This document shows, piece after piece, positions 56,532 through 64,000 of a stretch of DNA of 64,000 nt (positions are counted from its first letter, which is position 1; each line of letters opens with the position of its first letter). The position numbers were made by a program, and so were the translations under genes. This DNA comes from Cellulomonas sp. Root930 (GTDB lineage Bacteria; Actinomycetota; Actinomycetes; Actinomycetales; Cellulomonadaceae). The notes beneath the pieces are model-generated. The model was given only the letters and a program-made list of their open reading frames with translations. It searched no databases and was not told the origin of the DNA. The stretch spans positions 909,256 to 973,255 of the forward strand of contig LMJI01000001.1 in assembly GCA_001429255.1 (NCBI GenBank), in the 5' to 3' direction.

Positions 56532-58100
56532 CTACGTGGCGTACGTCTCGAACTCGGCCACCCGAGGCGTCGACGACGACCCGGTGATCTCGAACGTGAC
56601 CTTCTTCAGCGACGTCGTCGTGAAGCTGATGACACCCGCGCCGCTGCCGGTCTTCAGCACCGCGCCCGTGTCACCGTTGAGCACGCGCCAGGTGCCGATC
56701 CGGCCGGTGGCCCCGGACGCCTCACGGATGGTGATCGTCGACACCGACTTCGCTGATCCCCACTTGACGGAGATGCTCCCCGTCGAGCCGTTGGGCGACC
56801 AGTAGGTGCTCGTGGACCCGTCGATCACGTTGCCGTAGCTGGTCCCGCTCGCCTTGCTCGAGCCGTCCGCGCCCGCGCCGATGCTGAGGTTGGTGCCGGT
56901 GGGCGCCGTCGACGTCGGGGTGGGCGTCGGGACGGGGGTCGTGGTCGTCGGCGTCGGGGTCGGCGTCGTCGGGGTGGGGGTCGGCGTCGTGGGGGTGCAC
57001 GAGCCGTTCGAGACCTTCAGGCCCGTGCCCGCCCCGGCGGTCGCCTTGACGATCGCCGGCACGCAGCTCGCGCCGTCCAGCGTGTACGAGTACGGGATGC
57101 CGACCGTCGTCGTGGACGTCGGGTTCGGGCCGGCCGGCTGGTTGTCGCCGCTGCGGGCGGACCATGTCACGTTGTCGAAGACGTTCCCGGCCACCTGCCA
57201 CGTCCCGGCCTCGCTGGTGTAGAAGGTGCCGAGGACGTCCTTGGAGTCCTTGAAGTAGTTGTTCTCCACCTTCGCCTTGGCGCCGGCACGCGAGTTGATG
57301 CCCGACTCGTTGAGCTTCGAGTACGAGTTGTTGTAGATGTGCGCGATGCCTCCACGCAGCAGCGGGGTGCGCGAGTCCAGGTTCTCGTACAGGTTGTGGT
57401 GGAACGTCACGAAGCCGTTCGACCGGTCGCTCTCGCTCGAGCCGATGAGCCCGCCGCGGCCCGAGTTGCGCAGGATGCTGTAGGACAAGGTCACGTACTG
57501 GGTGTTGTCCTTCATGTCGAAGAGGCCGTCGTAGCCCTCCGACTCCCCGCCCGAGGCCTCCAGCGTGGCGTGGTCCACCCACACGTTGCGGACGCCGCTC
57601 TCCATGCCGATCGCGTCGCCGCCGTTGGACGTGGGCGAGCCCGACTTCTTCACGTTCTTGATGGTGACGTTCTGGATGATGATGTTGCTGGACTCGCGGA
57701 TGTGGATGCCCAGCTGGTCGAAGACGGCGCCGCTGCCCACGCCGACGATCGTCACGTTGCTGATCTGCTTGAGCTCGATCACGCCGGCCGCGGTGCTGCA
57801 GCTGTCGCCGGACACCTTGGCCGTGTTGGCGTGGTTGATGGTGCCCTGCACCTGGATCGTGATCGGCGTGCTGCTGCTCGCGCGGTTGCACAGGGCCGTG
57901 TGGATCGCGGTGCCGGTGGTCGCGGTGACCGTCTGCCCGCCCGCACCTCCGGTGGTGCCGCCGTTGACGGACGCGAAGCCGGTCGCCGGGCCCGTCGCCG
58001 CCTGCGCAGCCGAGACCGTCAGGGCCGTCACGCCGATCGCGGTCGCCAGCGCCACCGTGGTCCCCGCTGCCAGGAGCCGGGGTGCGAGTGGTCGTCTCAT
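56532..58100 (-). CDS. Secreted pectate lyase (PL1) with C-terminal discoidin-like module
   Basis: A 522-residue secreted enzyme. A signal peptide ends around SAAQAATG. The parallel beta-helix domain shows VWVDHATL, the EGYDGLFDMK calcium region and FHHNLYENLDSRTPLLRGG with the catalytic Arg motif of PL1. A Pro/Thr repeat linker of about 35 residues follows, then an F5/8 type C-like (discoidin) module ending in RVAEFETYAT, probably sugar-binding. Cleaves homogalacturonan outside the cell. The ATG has GAGG 6 bases upstream. Regulation: stacked operators in its promoter. Confidence 0.9.
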   Translation of the reverse strand: MRRPLAPRLLAAGTTVALATAIGVTALTVSAAQAATGPATGFASVNGGTTGGAGGQTVTATTGTAIHTALCNRASSSTPITIQVQGTINHANTAKVSGDSCSTAAGVIELKQISNVTIVGVGSGAVFDQLGIHIRESSNIIIQNVTIKNVKKSGSPTSNGGDAIGMESGVRNVWVDHATLEASGGESEGYDGLFDMKDNTQYVTLSYSILRNSGRGGLIGSSESDRSNGFVTFHHNLYENLDSRTPLLRGGIAHIYNNSYSKLNESGINSRAGAKAKVENNYFKDSKDVLGTFYTSEAGTWQVAGNVFDNVTWSARSGDNQPAGPNPTSTTTVGIPYSYTLDGASCVPAIVKATAGAGTGLKVSNGSCTPTTPTPTPTTPTPTPTTTTPVPTPTPTSTAPTGTNLSIGAGADGSSKASGTSYGNVIDGSTSTYWSPNGSTGSISVKWGSAKSVSTITIREASGATGRIGTWRVLNGDTGAVLKTGSGAGVISFTTTSLKKVTFEITGSSSTPRVAEFETYAT

Positions 58101-58140
58101 CGTTGCCTCACTTCGTCGTGGGAGCTTCCCCGGGCTGCGA

Positions 58141-58203
58141 GAGACCGGTTTCACGACAGTAGGAGAGCGTTTTCCACGATCACAACCCCGCCTAAGCGTT
58201 TAG
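58141..58203 (-). promoter_or_regulatory. pelA promoter with three LacI-like operators
   Basis: Minus-strand promoter: TTGTGA (58185-58180), 18-bp spacer, TACTGT (58161-58156). Operator-like dyads: CTAAGCGTTTAG (58192-58203, upstream of -35), GGAGAGCGTTTTCC (58162-58175, exactly filling the spacer), GAGACCGGTTTC (58141-58152, just past the start). Two have the central CG of LacI-family sites. This fits sugar-induced derepression. Confidence 0.7.
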
Positions 58204-58232
58204 CCCAGGACGACCCCGCGGCTGGGTCGGGG

Positions 58233-58385
58233 CTACCGCCGCGCGCGCAGCGGGTGCCGGTGCGGCCGCAGCCGACGAGGGAGACCCGGGCCTGCCTTCT
58301 CGAGGTGCGACCGGCGCTGCTCGAGGCGGACCTCGAGCTGGTGCTCCTCGTGGCGGTACATGGCGATGGCAAGGTCCGGGTGCAT
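58233..58385 (-). CDS. Small basic protein, 50 residues
   Basis: A 50-residue protein beginning MHPDLAIAMYRHEEHQLEVR, then a Glu/Arg-rich helix and a tail full of Arg, Pro and His. Similar tiny proteins with an MHPDLA start are, as I recall, common in actinobacteria and of unknown function. GAGGAGA stands 7 bases before the ATG. It lies upstream of the pectate lyase gene, separated by that gene's promoter. No membrane segment. Confidence 0.65.
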   Translation of the reverse strand: MHPDLAIAMYRHEEHQLEVRLEQRRSHLEKAGPGLPRRLRPHRHPLRARR

Positions 58386-58558
58386 GAAGGGTCTCCTCGT
58401 TGAGCACTCATGGCAGGTAGAGCGGCTTGTGGCCGGTTCCACTCTCCTCCTGCGCGAGCGCCGATCAGCGCGCCAGGACCACGGATCACCCGGTCGTCCG
58501 CGCTGCCAGCGGGTGATATCGCAGCCGTGGGGGTACAAGGTCCCAGAACGCGACGGCG

Positions 58559-58600
58559 CGGCCCTCCCTCGGGACCACGAAGGTTCCCGGGGGAGGGCCG
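58559..58600 (-). terminator. Terminator after the S1 protease
   Basis: CGGCCCTCCC (58559-58568) with GGGAGGGCCG (58591-58600), extended inside by GGGACC/GGTTCCC with a one-base bulge. Ten bases after the protease stop. Confidence 0.8.
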
Positions 58601-58609
58601 ACGACCCGC

Positions 58610-59491
58610 TCAGATCGCGACGATGTCGATCTGCGCGAACTCCTCGTCGCCGATGACGGACCGGATCCAGTCCTGCGCCGCCTGGGTGTCGACGCGGTAG
58701 CCGAAGTCGGTGCCGCGGCAGTACGAGTTCAGACCGAACGAGGTCACGGCCACGATCGTGTTCGACGTGTAGCCGCCGTAGAACACCGGGCCGCCGGAGT
58801 CACCCGAGCAGGTGCCGCCCTTGCCCTTGCCATTCCCCGTGGTCTGGATGTTGAACCCACCGGTGTTGTTGCTGGTCAGCTTCGTCAGGCGAGCGGACGC
58901 CATCAGCCGCTCGCGGAACGACTCGACCGCGACCGGGCTGCTGTAGGACAACCCGTACCCGCTCGCCGTGAAGGTCACGTTCTTGGTGCCCTGCGCCGTC
59001 GCAAGGCTGTCGAGCGACCCGACCGCGGCCAGCGACCCGTACTCCGCCAGCTCGATCGGCTGGTCGAGGATCACCAACCCGACGTCCTTGGTGTCCGGGA
59101 AGCCGGCGAAGTCGTCGAAGCCCCAGTTGTAGGTCTCGTCGGACGTCGCGCAGACGACACCGAGGGTGTCACCGGCGCAGAACTCGGGGTAGCCCGTGAA
59201 CGGGTCGAGCCCCGTCGCGGGGTCGTAGTTCACGCCCGCGTCCTGCTGGAAGTAGACGACCGCGGTCGCGACGTCCTCGGTGCAGTGGCCGGCCGTGAGG
59301 AACACGGTCGGGGTGAGCAGCGAACCCGAACAGCGGCCCGCGAACACACCGTCGGCGTCGAAGGTGGTGAGCAGGCCCACGTAGGGGTGCTCCACGTCCT
59401 TGACGTAGTTGCCTGTGATCGCGGCAGCGGGTGTCGCCGACGCGAGGAGCAGGCCGACCAGCGCGGTGAGCGCGAGGAGGGTCTTGCGCAC
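58610..59491 (-). CDS. Secreted trypsin-like serine protease (S1)
   Basis: A 293-residue secreted protease. A signal peptide spans about residues 1-24 (TPAAA end). The triad is H69 (LTAGHC), D136 (DVGLVIL) and S232 (CSGDSGGP). Four or more Cys could form disulfides. The GTG start is chosen because GGGAGG lies 4 bases upstream; an ATG four codons earlier is part of that ribosome site. Extracellular; the substrate is unknown. Divergent from the 2-oxoacid oxidoreductase operon. Confidence 0.9.
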   Translation of the reverse strand: MRKTLLALTALVGLLLASATPAAAITGNYVKDVEHPYVGLLTTFDADGVFAGRCSGSLLTPTVFLTAGHCTEDVATAVVYFQQDAGVNYDPATGLDPFTGYPEFCAGDTLGVVCATSDETYNWGFDDFAGFPDTKDVGLVILDQPIELAEYGSLAAVGSLDSLATAQGTKNVTFTASGYGLSYSSPVAVESFRERLMASARLTKLTSNNTGGFNIQTTGNGKGKGGTCSGDSGGPVFYGGYTSNTIVAVTSFGLNSYCRGTDFGYRVDTQAAQDWIRSVIGDEEFAQIDIVAI

Positions 59492-59551
59492 GTTGCCTCC
59501 CATGGTGAGGGGCGGTCTGGGTGGCCGCCTCAGCGCAGGCTAGGCCGGGCG

Positions 59552-59591
59552 CGTCTCGGGGGCATCCCGGACGAATGGGACGCGCGAGACG
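59552..59591. promoter_or_regulatory. Inverted repeat in the divergent protease/por promoter region
   Basis: CGTCTCG (59552-59558) and CGAGACG (59585-59591), with further short pairing inside, in the 171-bp gap between the two divergent genes. Could be an operator or a leader hairpin. Function unknown. Confidence 0.4.
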
Positions 59592-59662
59592 GGACGTTCG
59601 GCCCTCTTGCGAGCAGGTCCTGGAGGCGTTCCCTGAAGCAAGGCGAAGGGCCGGTGACCGGC

Positions 59663-60244
59663 ATGTTCCAGGTGCGCATCCACGGACGGGGCGGGCAGGG
59701 CGTGGTCACGGCCGCCGAGCTCCTCTCGGTGGCCGCGTTCCGCGCCGGCCGTCACGCGCAGGCGTTCCCCAGCTTCGGCTCCGAGCGCACCGGCGCCCCC
59801 GTCGTGTCCTTCTGCCGCATCGCGGACGAGCCGATCCGCTCGCACGACCCGGTCGCCGCGCCGGACGCGTTGATCATCCAGGACGTGTCGCTGCTGGGAC
59901 GGGTCGACGTGCTCGCCGGGATGGTGCCAGACGGCTACGTGCTGCTCAACACCGTGCGGACGCCCGCCGAGCTCGGGCTCGGGTCGGCGGTGGCGGCCCT
60001 GCCACCCGGCCACGTCGTGACGGTGCCCGCGTCGGAGCTGGCGATGGAGCACGTCGGCCGGCCCGTGCCGAACGTCCCCCTGCTCGGCGCGTTCGCGGCG
60101 CTGACGGGGGTGATCACCCTCGACGGGGTCGTCGCCGCCCTCGAGGAGCGCTTCCCCGGACCGCTCGCTCGGTCCAACGCCGCGGCCGCCGAGGCCGCGT
60201 ACCGGCTCGTCGTCGAGGAGGCCGCTCATGCTCCGGCAGGTTGA
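59663..60244 (+). CDS. 2-oxoacid:ferredoxin oxidoreductase gamma subunit
   Basis: A 193-residue gamma subunit, beginning FQVRIHGRGGQGVVTAAELLS, the family mark. The first Met is preferred; a GTG three codons earlier is closer to AAGGG. Members help the alpha-beta core oxidise a 2-oxoacid (pyruvate, 2-oxoisovalerate or similar) to acyl-CoA and CO2 with reduced ferredoxin. The stop lies 17 bp inside the alpha-subunit gene. First gene of the operon. Confidence 0.9.
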   Translation: MFQVRIHGRGGQGVVTAAELLSVAAFRAGRHAQAFPSFGSERTGAPVVSFCRIADEPIRSHDPVAAPDALIIQDVSLLGRVDVLAGMVPDGYVLLNTVRTPAELGLGSAVAALPPGHVVTVPASELAMEHVGRPVPNVPLLGAFAALTGVITLDGVVAALEERFPGPLARSNAAAAEAAYRLVVEEAAHAPAG

Positions 60245-61433
60245 GGGCTCGAAGGCCGTGGCGGCCGCCGTCGCCGCGTGCCGGCCCCAGGTCATCTGCG
60301 CCTACCCGATCTCGCCGCAGACGCACATCGTCGAGGAGCTCAGCCGGCTGGTGAAGGCCGGCGAGCTGACGGGCTGCGAGTACGTGAACGTCGAGTCGGA
60401 GTTCGCCGCGATGTCCGGGGCGATCGGCGCCAGCGCCGTCGGAGCGCGGTCTTACACGGCGACCTCCAGCCAGGGCCTGCTGTACATGGTCGAGGCCGTG
60501 TACAACGCGTCCGGCATGGGGATGCCGATCGTGATGACCGTGGCCAACCGGGCCATCGGGGCGCCCATCAACATCTGGAACGACCACGGCGACTCCATGT
60601 CCCAGCGCGACTCCGGCTGGATCCAGCTGTACGCGTCGAGCAACCAGGAGGCCGCGGACCTGCACCCGCAGGCGTTCGCCATCGCCGAGGAGCTGTCCGT
60701 GCCGGTCATGGTGTGCATGGACGGGTTCGTCCTGACGCATGCCACGGAGGGGATCGACGTGCTCGACGCGGCGGGCGTCGACGCGTTCCTACCGCCGTTC
60801 GAGCCCCGCCAGATCCTCGATCCAGACGAGCCGGTGTCGATCGGGTCGATGGTCGGCCCGGACGCGTTCACCGAGGTGCGCTACCTCGCGCACCTGCGCC
60901 AGCTCGAGGCGCTCGAGGTCATCCCCCGTGTCGCCGCCGACTTCGCGGCTCGGTTCGGCAGGGACTCGGGCGGTCTGCTGCGGCCTTACCGGACCCAGGG
61001 CGCCGAGACCGTCGTCGTCGCGCTCGGATCGGTGTTCGGGACCCTCCAGGACGTGGTCGACGCCGAGCGCGACGAGGGAGTCAGCGTCGGGCTGCTCGGG
61101 GTCACGTCGTTCCGGCCGTTCCCGTACGCGGCGCTGGCGGACGCCCTGGCGGGGGTGCGGCGCGTCGTCGTGATCGAGCGGGCGCTCGCCGTCGGTGCGG
61201 GCGGGATCGTCTCCGGCGACGTCCGTCTCGCACTCGCCGGGACCGGGATCGGCCAGCGCACGGTGATCGCGGGGCTGGGCGGCCGACCCGTCACGACGAC
61301 GTCGCTGCGGGAGCTGCTGGGCCGCGCGGTCCGCGACGAGCTCCCGGAGCTCACGTTCCTCGACCTGGACACCGCCGTCGTCGACCGCGAGCTGGAAAGG
61401 CTCCACCCGAGCCTGAGGGAGGTGCGGTCATGA
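60228..61433 (+). CDS. 2-oxoacid:ferredoxin oxidoreductase alpha subunit
   Basis: A 401-residue alpha subunit. The N-terminal pyrimidine-binding domain shows EGSKAVAAAV, CAYPISPQTHIVEEL, VNVESEFAAMSGAIGASAVGARSYTATSSQG, all typical of PorA. It shares the thiamine site with the beta subunit. Overlaps gamma by 17 bp and beta by ATGA. The pyruvate or branched-chain substrate cannot be told from sequence alone. Confidence 0.93.
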   Translation: MLRQVEGSKAVAAAVAACRPQVICAYPISPQTHIVEELSRLVKAGELTGCEYVNVESEFAAMSGAIGASAVGARSYTATSSQGLLYMVEAVYNASGMGMPIVMTVANRAIGAPINIWNDHGDSMSQRDSGWIQLYASSNQEAADLHPQAFAIAEELSVPVMVCMDGFVLTHATEGIDVLDAAGVDAFLPPFEPRQILDPDEPVSIGSMVGPDAFTEVRYLAHLRQLEALEVIPRVAADFAARFGRDSGGLLRPYRTQGAETVVVALGSVFGTLQDVVDAERDEGVSVGLLGVTSFRPFPYAALADALAGVRRVVVIERALAVGAGGIVSGDVRLALAGTGIGQRTVIAGLGGRPVTTTSLRELLGRAVRDELPELTFLDLDTAVVDRELERLHPSLREVRS

Positions 61434-62428
61434 GCGCCACGCCGGTGAAGTTCTACCAGGTCGGCAGCTTCGCGGTCGGCAACCGGCTGCTCGACCCCGA
61501 GCTGCGCAGCGCGCAGTCCGAGCAGGGTCGCGCCAACTCGCTGACCTCCGGTCACCGCGCCTGCCAGGGCTGCGGCGAGGCGCTCGGCGCCCGGTACGTG
61601 CTCGACGCGGCCATGCGCGCGTCGGGCGGCCGGATGGTCACCGTCAACGCGACGGGGTGCCTCGAGGTCTTCTCGACGCCGTTCCCGGAGACGTCCTGGC
61701 GCGTGGCGTGGCTGCACTCCCTGTTCGGCAACGCACCCGCGGTCGCCACCGGCGTCGCGGCCGGGCTGCGTGCCACCGGCAAGCCGGACGTGCGCGTGGT
61801 CGCGCAGGGCGGTGACGGGGCGACGGTGGACATCGGCTTCGCGTGCCTGTCAGGGATGTTCGAGCGCGACGACGACGTGCTCGCCGTCTGCTACGACAAC
61901 GGTGGCTACATGAACACCGGCGTGCAGCGCTCGGGCGCGACGCCTCCCGCCGCTCGCACCATGACCACGCAGGCCGTCGGCGAGCACCCCGGCAACGTCT
62001 TCGGCCAGGGCAAGGACGTGCCGCGCATCGCGATGGCCCACGAGATCCCGTACGTCGCGACGGCCACCGTCGCGGACCTGCGCGACCTCGAGGCGAAGGT
62101 GGAGAAGGCCATGGGGATGCACGGCGCCCGCTACCTGCACGTGCTGGTCCCGTGCCCGCTCGGCTGGGCGTCGGCGGCCAAGGACACCGTGCGGATCGCG
62201 CGCCTGGCCACCGAGAGCGGCTACTTCCCGGTCTTCGAGGCCGAGCGCGGCGAGGTCACGTCGGTGCGCCCGATCCGGCACCGCGTCCCCGTCGAGGAGT
62301 ACCTCGCGCTGCAGGGCCGCTACGCGCACCTGTTCTCGCCGGTCCGGCGCGACGACGTGATCGACCGCCTGCAGGCCATCGCGGACCGGAACATCGCCCG
62401 GTACGGGTTGCTGGAGGAGGTGCACTGA
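61430..62428 (+). CDS. 2-oxoacid:ferredoxin oxidoreductase beta subunit
   Basis: A 332-residue beta subunit that holds thiamine diphosphate and a [4Fe-4S] cluster. Cys ligands appear in ACQGCGEALG and NATGCLEVF; the TPP/Mg motif is GGDGATVDIGFACL followed by CYDNGGYMNTG. The start overlaps alpha (ATGA) and the stop overlaps the next gene (TGATG), so the four genes are translationally linked. Confidence 0.93.
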   Translation: MSATPVKFYQVGSFAVGNRLLDPELRSAQSEQGRANSLTSGHRACQGCGEALGARYVLDAAMRASGGRMVTVNATGCLEVFSTPFPETSWRVAWLHSLFGNAPAVATGVAAGLRATGKPDVRVVAQGGDGATVDIGFACLSGMFERDDDVLAVCYDNGGYMNTGVQRSGATPPAARTMTTQAVGEHPGNVFGQGKDVPRIAMAHEIPYVATATVADLRDLEAKVEKAMGMHGARYLHVLVPCPLGWASAAKDTVRIARLATESGYFPVFEAERGEVTSVRPIRHRVPVEEYLALQGRYAHLFSPVRRDDVIDRLQAIADRNIARYGLLEEVH

Positions 62429-64000
62429 TGACCAAGCCGTTCGCCATCACGCTCGACGTCGGCTCCAGCCTGGCCAACCACACGGGTGCCTGGCGCCAGG
62501 AGCGACCGGTCTACGTGGACCTCACGCCGCCATGCGCGCACGCGTGCCCCGCCATGGAGGACCCCCAGAAGTGGCTGTACGCCGCCGAGGACGGCTCGTA
62601 CGAGCAGGCCTGGCGCACGCTCGTGGAGTCCAACCCGTTCCCCGCGATCATGGGACGCGTCTGCTACCACCCGTGCGAGACGGCCTGCAACCGCACCTTC
62701 CTCGACGAGGCGGTGGGCATCAACGCCGTCGAACGGTTCCTCGGCGACCACGCCATCGAGCAGGGGTGGACGCTTCCCGCACCTGCGACGACGACCGGGT
62801 ATCACGTGCTCGTCGTCGGCGCCGGCCCCACGGGCCTGTCGGCGGCGTACCAGCTGCGCCGGCTGGGCCACGACGTCACCGTCCGCGACTCCTCGCCGAA
62901 GCCCGGCGGGATGATGCGCTACGGCATCCCCGCGTACCGGCTGCCGCGCAACGTCCTCGACGCGGAGGTCGCCCGCATCATCGACCTGGGCATCACGCTC
63001 GAGCTGGGCCGGCGGGTGGACGACGTGCTGGCCGCCATGGCGGAGGGGTTCGACGCCGTGTTCCTCGCGGTCGGCGCGCAGCTCGGCAAGCGCGCGTACG
63101 TGCCGGCCGGCGAGGCCGCGCGGATCGTCGACGCCGTCTCGATGCTGCACGACGTCGCGCAGGGCGAGCCGCCCCTGCTCGGCCGTCGGGTGGTGGTCTA
63201 CGGCGGCGGGAACACCGCGGTCGACGCCGCGCGGACCGCGAAGCGCCTCGGTGCGACCGACGCGGTCATCGTCTACCGCCGCACCCGCGACCGGATGCCC
63301 GCGCACGACTCGGAGATGGCGGAGGCGCTGGAGGAGGGCGTCGTCGTGAAGTGGCTGTCCACGGTCGCGCACGCGGACGCCGGGCACCTGCGCGTCGAGC
63401 GGATGGAGCTCGACGAGAGCGGCTTCCCGCAACCGACCGGTGAGTTCGAGGACCTCGAGGCCGACTCCCTCGTCCTCGCGCTCGGCCAGGAGAGCGACCT
63501 GACGCTCGTCGACGACGTGCCGGACGTCGCGCTCAGCGACGGGTCGGTCCAGGTGGACTCGTCCTTCATGACCGGCCACCCCGGCATCTTCGCCGGCGGC
63601 GACGTGGTGCCCGCCCAGCGGACGGTGACCGTCGGCGTCGGGCACGGGGCCCGGGCCGCCCGCGCGATCGACGCGTGGCTGCGCCAGAGCCCCGTGGCGG
63701 AGCCGACCGAGGCGCCGATCGCCGAGTACGCGTCGCTCAACACCTGGTACTACGCCGACGCCCCGCACGCGGTCCGACCGCGCCTCGAGGCCGCCCGACG
63801 CACCTCCGGGTTCGAGGAGGTCGTCCAGGGGCTCGACGCCGAGACCGCCGCCTACGAGGCCCGTCGCTGCATGTCCTGCGGCAACTGCTTCGAGTGCGAC
63901 AACTGCTACGGCGTCTGCCCCGACAACGCGGTGATCAAGCTCGGCCCCGGCATGCGGTTCGAGATCGACTACGACTACTGCAAGGGCTGCGGGATCTGCG
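62428..64000 (+). CDS. GltD-like flavoprotein fused to ferredoxin domain (partial, runs off the window)
   Basis: At least 524 residues; the 3' end is outside the window. The N-terminal cluster region has CAHACP and CYHPCETACNR, as in the GltD/NfnB family. FAD loop VVGAGPTGLSAAYQLRRLGHDVTV, NAD(P) loop VVVYGGGNTAVDAARTAKRLGA, and a second FAD motif GIFAGGDVV follow. The C-terminus is Cys-rich (CMSCGNCFECDNCYGVCP, then CKGCGIC), a ferredoxin-like delta part. Likely moves electrons between NAD(P)H and the 2-oxoacid oxidoreductase. Coupled to the beta gene by TGATG. Confidence 0.88.
   Translation, partial: MTKPFAITLDVGSSLANHTGAWRQERPVYVDLTPPCAHACPAMEDPQKWLYAAEDGSYEQAWRTLVESNPFPAIMGRVCYHPCETACNRTFLDEAVGINAVERFLGDHAIEQGWTLPAPATTTGYHVLVVGAGPTGLSAAYQLRRLGHDVTVRDSSPKPGGMMRYGIPAYRLPRNVLDAEVARIIDLGITLELGRRVDDVLAAMAEGFDAVFLAVGAQLGKRAYVPAGEAARIVDAVSMLHDVAQGEPPLLGRRVVVYGGGNTAVDAARTAKRLGATDAVIVYRRTRDRMPAHDSEMAEALEEGVVVKWLSTVAHADAGHLRVERMELDESGFPQPTGEFEDLEADSLVLALGQESDLTLVDDVPDVALSDGSVQVDSSFMTGHPGIFAGGDVVPAQRTVTVGVGHGARAARAIDAWLRQSPVAEPTEAPIAEYASLNTWYYADAPHAVRPRLEAARRTSGFEEVVQGLDAETAAYEARRCMSCGNCFECDNCYGVCPDNAVIKLGPGMRFEIDYDYCKGCGIC

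Noticed and set aside
57000..57300. Antisense open frame with a Val/Gly repeat over the pelA linker
   Set aside because: It is the complement of the Pro/Thr linker codons and has no start signal.

Overview
The window is high-GC DNA (by eye roughly 70-75 %) with short intergenic gaps, many GTG starts, many ATGA/GTGA start-stop overlaps and several genes that look leaderless. Gene content (MetE, F420-type PPOX oxidoreductase, a RamB-like regulator beside the glyoxylate genes, an Excalibur-domain lipoprotein, a PL1 pectate lyase with a Pro/Thr linker) points to a plant-polymer-degrading actinobacterium, most likely a Cellulomonas-like member of the Micrococcales. The genus is inference. I see no phage, IS element, CRISPR array, tRNA or rRNA.

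Layout. 1-6.8 kb: the end of an MFS drug exporter, SbcCD nuclease (DNA end processing), a STAS protein, a PPOX oxidoreductase and a YbaK-type deacylase. 6.9-15.7 kb: a kinase-like protein, a full-length HrpA helicase, a DrrAB-like ABC exporter divergent from a TetR regulator with a long coiled-coil N-terminus, and DNA-3-methyladenine glycosylase I. 15.8-20.9 kb: methionine block, in which a SAM-I riboswitch is followed by a short upstream ORF overlapping metF, then metE, a strong terminator and a MalY/PatB-type C-S lyase. 20.9-27 kb: a tiny Cys-rich protein, a NUDIX enzyme, a LuxR-type regulator and the glycine cleavage operon gcvP-gcvT-gcvH under a tandem glycine riboswitch.

27-33 kb holds a nearly complete molybdenum-cofactor pathway as two convergent operons (moaB-moaE-moaA facing moeB-moeA-moaC-mobA-DUF6457-moaD), with a large hairpin between them. 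33-41.5 kb: an ACT protein coupled to a malate/lactate dehydrogenase, an aminotransferase, CorA, glutathione peroxidase, low-molecular-weight phosphatase, a secreted phytase-like protein and a quinone-type reductase. 41.5-48.7 kb: PadR, a second DrrAB-like exporter, MmsA flanked on both sides by palindromic repeats, and methionine aminopeptidase preceded by an unusual leader (12-codon ORF plus a three-way-junction RNA fold), then VOC and SDR proteins.

48.9-53.6 kb is the glyoxylate shunt (aceB, aceA) divergent from a RamB-type regulator. 53.6-59.5 kb is mostly secreted or envelope proteins: a degenerate nuclease/Excalibur lipoprotein, an FAD monooxygenase, a pectate lyase with stacked LacI-type operators, and a trypsin-like protease. 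59.6-64 kb starts a ferredoxin-type 2-oxoacid oxidoreductase operon (gamma, alpha, beta) ending in a GltD-like flavoprotein with an iron-sulfur tail cut by the window edge.

The most interesting unexplained signals are the leader upstream of map (46882-47115), the SAM riboswitch/upstream ORF/metF arrangement (16086-16249), and the palindromic repeats flanking mmsA.
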